Assembly: GCA_002393095.1 (NCBI GenBank)
Contig: DGII01000052.1
Coordinates: forward strand, 1 to 8,270
DNA length: 8,270 bases
Origin: Lachnospiraceae bacterium UBA3826
GTDB taxonomy: Bacteria > Bacillota > Clostridia > Lachnospirales > Lachnospiraceae
Reading direction: 5' to 3'
A model generated the notes under the pieces. The model saw only the letters and a list, made by a program, of their open reading frames with translations, was not told the origin of the DNA and made no database searches. Within the stretch, counting starts at the first letter, position 1. Every line of letters starts with the position of its first letter. Shown here piece after piece: positions 6,421 through 8,270 of the stretch. Made by a program: the position numbers and the translations under genes.

Positions 6421-7076
6421 AGGTATATCTCATAAGACACGGCGAGACCGGTTGGAACAGAATACACAAGCTGCAGGGTCAGTCGGATATAGAACTTAAT
6501 GATGTGGGCAGAGAGCTGGCGTATCTTACCGCGGAAGGACTTGCGGATATAGAATTTGACCGTATATACTCATCGCCGCTTAACAGAGCCTATGAGACTG
6601 CTAAGATAATAAGAGGGGATAGGGATATTGAAATAATAAAGGACAGCAGACTGTTGGAGATAGATTTCGGAGCCGGTGAGGGCGGTCCTATTCCGGGCAG
6701 AGATGGTGATACGTCCAATCCCATATATTCCTTCGAATTTGATACGGATAATTATATCCCGCCTGAGGGTGGAGAGACATTTGGTGAGATATACGCAAGG
6801 ACATCAGATTTCTGGGATAATATCATCATACCTCTTGAAGAGGTAGCGGAGAATGTCCTGATAGTCGGACACGGCTGTATGAACAGGACCATTCTTAACA
6901 GGCTTATGAACAGACCGCTTAAGGACTTCTGGGATATCAAGCTAGATAACTGTGCGGTCTCTGTGATAGATGTGACGGATGGCAGTGCAACGGTTATGGA
7001 GACAAGCAGGTTATATTACAGCAGAGATGACGAGAGATTCAAGCCTCTCCCCGGCGGACCGGAGATATACGGTTAG
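6417..7076 (+). CDS. Histidine phosphatase family protein (phosphoglycerate mutase-like)
   Basis: Member of branch 1 of the histidine phosphatase superfamily, which hydrolyses or transfers phosphate through a phosphohistidine intermediate. The 219-residue cytoplasmic protein starts with the signature LIRHGET (5-11; Arg7, nucleophile His8). It has SSPLNRAYETA (52-62) with the second Arg57, the acid residue Glu81 in LLEIDFGAGEG, and VGHGC (150-154) with second catalytic His152, so the catalytic set looks complete. The usual G-x-W-E-G after the acid residue is GAGEG here, and a Gly/Pro/Asp-rich loop follows (89-118). That speaks against a standard cofactor-dependent phosphoglycerate mutase, but the substrate (sugar phosphate, cobalamin intermediate or other) cannot be assigned. 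It lies 50 nt after the sugar kinase, so a shared transcript is likely. Its ATG overlaps a short upstream ORF as ATGA. Confidence 0.88.
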   Translation: MKVYLIRHGETGWNRIHKLQGQSDIELNDVGRELAYLTAEGLADIEFDRIYSSPLNRAYETAKIIRGDRDIEIIKDSRLLEIDFGAGEGGPIPGRDGDTSNPIYSFEFDTDNYIPPEGGETFGEIYARTSDFWDNIIIPLEEVAENVLIVGHGCMNRTILNRLMNRPLKDFWDIKLDNCAVSVIDVTDGSATVMETSRLYYSRDDERFKPLPGGPEIYG

Positions 7077-7100
7077 AGTATGGAGCATTGAGGGCATAAT

Positions 7101-7106
7101 AGGAGG
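7101..7106 (+). promoter_or_regulatory. Ribosome binding site of the diguanylate cyclase gene
   Basis: A consensus AGGAGG with a 5-nt spacer to ATG 7112. It fixes the start of the last gene and is one of the strongest ribosome sites in the window. Confidence 0.75.
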
Positions 7107-7111
7107 ACATC

Positions 7112-8270
7112 ATGGATAATAGCGTAGAAGAGGGTATTGCGACAGAGTATAAGAGCTTTTTGATTGAAAACCGTATCAAGGTCAATAAGTATCTGAACAG
7201 AGTGCTGTGGTTTTTTGTGCTGACAGGGCCGGCTATAGCGTCGGGTATCAAGGGCGGCATTTTCTACAATATAAGCTACATTACATGTATAGGGATATCA
7301 GTACTGATCGCTGTACTGGCAGCAGTGCATCTGATCCTGTATAAGAAGATGCCGGCGGCAACAGTAACGTGCGTATTCGCGCTCACTTCACTTAATCTTT
7401 TATTGGTATATATGTCATATTCCCATGTAAGTATTTACCTTACATGGTTTTTGGTGCCGTTATTGAGTCTGCTTTTCTGTGACAGGTTTTTATACTTCTA
7501 TTCTGTCGTTCTTGATTTTCTGCTGATGCTCATAACCATATGGGGTTCCGCACCGTATCGCGCTTCAATGCGTACCGATCACGCTACAGTGGCAGCGTAT
7601 TTTGCGGATGCCATGAGCGGATATGTCATTGAGTTCATCATAATGCTCGTATCCGGATGGATGATAGTAAAGCTTACATCTGAGTATTTCATGAAGCTGT
7701 TCGATCAGTACAGACACATAGCGGAGCAGGAGAGGGCAATGGGAGAGAAGGTTGATATACTCGATTCCATGGCAGAGATATATGATAATGTCAACCTCCT
7801 TGACTTCGTCAATAATACCGAGATGTCCCTGCGTGATTCCGAACAGAAGAAGCACGGTATAGATATGAGCAGTCAGACGCATACCATCATGAACCAGAGA
7901 ATTAAGAATCAGATTATGCCGGATCAGCTCGAAGAGTTCATGAAGTTCACTAATATCAAGACAGTAAGGGCAAGACTTTCACAGAAGAAGCTTATAAGCG
8001 CGGATTTCATTGATGTGATATCAGGATGGTTCCGTGCGCAGTATATAACTGTGGATGCAACACTCGACGGCATTCCGAATGTGGTGATATACACTACAAG
8101 AAATGTGGATGAAGAAAAACGCCGTGAGGAGAATCTCATAAGGATATCCATGACGGATGAGATGACCAGACTTTTCAACAGAAGATGCTATGACGAGGAT
8201 CTAAGAGAAATAAGGAGCGGCGAATTATCCGATGATTTCGTCCTGTTCTCCATAGATGTGAACGGTCTTA
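7112..8270 (+). CDS. Membrane-anchored PAS-GGDEF protein, probable diguanylate cyclase (3' end outside window)
   Basis: Translation from ATG 7112 stays open for 386 codons to the window edge. About 30 N-terminal residues precede five or six hydrophobic segments (about 31-46, 54-77, 82-103, 107-123, 126-145, 171-187), forming a membrane sensor domain I cannot name. Next come a probable coiled linker (about 198-220) and a PAS-like domain (about 220-335). That domain ends in NVDEEKRREENLIRISMTDE, the usual PAS-to-GGDEF junction. The GGDEF domain begins with TDEMTRLFNRR (348-358), and DVNGL (382-386) is the metal-binding region that normally reads D-x-N-G-L-K. The GGDEF motif itself, and any EAL domain after it, lie beyond base 8270, so cyclic-di-GMP synthesis is inferred from family and not shown. 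The first signature is slightly off the usual D-x-L-T-G-L-x-N-R (Met for Leu, Arg for Gly). Confidence 0.88.
   Translation, partial: MDNSVEEGIATEYKSFLIENRIKVNKYLNRVLWFFVLTGPAIASGIKGGIFYNISYITCIGISVLIAVLAAVHLILYKKMPAATVTCVFALTSLNLLLVYMSYSHVSIYLTWFLVPLLSLLFCDRFLYFYSVVLDFLLMLITIWGSAPYRASMRTDHATVAAYFADAMSGYVIEFIIMLVSGWMIVKLTSEYFMKLFDQYRHIAEQERAMGEKVDILDSMAEIYDNVNLLDFVNNTEMSLRDSEQKKHGIDMSSQTHTIMNQRIKNQIMPDQLEEFMKFTNIKTVRARLSQKKLISADFIDVISGWFRAQYITVDATLDGIPNVVIYTTRNVDEEKRREENLIRISMTDEMTRLFNRRCYDEDLREIRSGELSDDFVLFSIDVNGL

Noticed and set aside
7565..8178. Minus-strand open frames opposite the last gene (7565-7882 and 7924-8178).
   Set aside because: The + strand frame is continuous from a strong ribosome site and carries PAS and GGDEF features; the opposite frames show no recognisable motif.

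Overview
The window reads as chromosomal DNA of a Gram-positive anaerobe of the class Clostridia, most probably the family Lachnospiraceae. The reasons are the protein sequences (the recycling factor, the fructokinase-like kinase and the membrane-PAS-GGDEF architecture look like that family), the gene order, strong AGGAGG-type ribosome sites and a base composition that looks mid-40s percent G+C by eye. All genes lie on the + strand, tightly packed, and I see no convincing intrinsic terminator.

Region 1 (1-5259) is a conserved bacterial housekeeping cluster in its usual order: 3' part of pyrH (UMP kinase), frr (ribosome recycling factor), uppS (undecaprenyl diphosphate synthase), cdsA (CDP-diacylglycerol synthase), dxr (DXP reductoisomerase) and rseP (site-2 intramembrane protease). 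uppS/cdsA overlap by 8 nt and dxr/rseP by 13 nt, so translation is probably coupled. The set joins isoprenoid precursor supply (Dxr), the lipid carrier for wall synthesis (UppS), phospholipid precursor supply (CdsA) and membrane stress proteolysis (RseP), next to nucleotide and translation functions. The 99-nt frr-uppS spacer holds a strong bulged hairpin.

Region 2 (5260-8270) departs from the usual Firmicutes order, where ispG and polC commonly follow rseP. It carries a PfkB-family sugar kinase (fructokinase-like), a histidine phosphatase and the 5' part of a membrane-anchored diguanylate cyclase cut by the window end. A possible 11-codon leader ORF precedes the phosphatase and overlaps its start codon as ATGA. 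An imperfect tandem 20/21-nt repeat forms the kinase leader.

I found no mobile element, CRISPR array, tRNA or rRNA, and nothing that amounts to a clear new system. The best leads are small: the frr-uppS hairpin, the leader ORF and the domain insertions in the kinase, CdsA and RseP.
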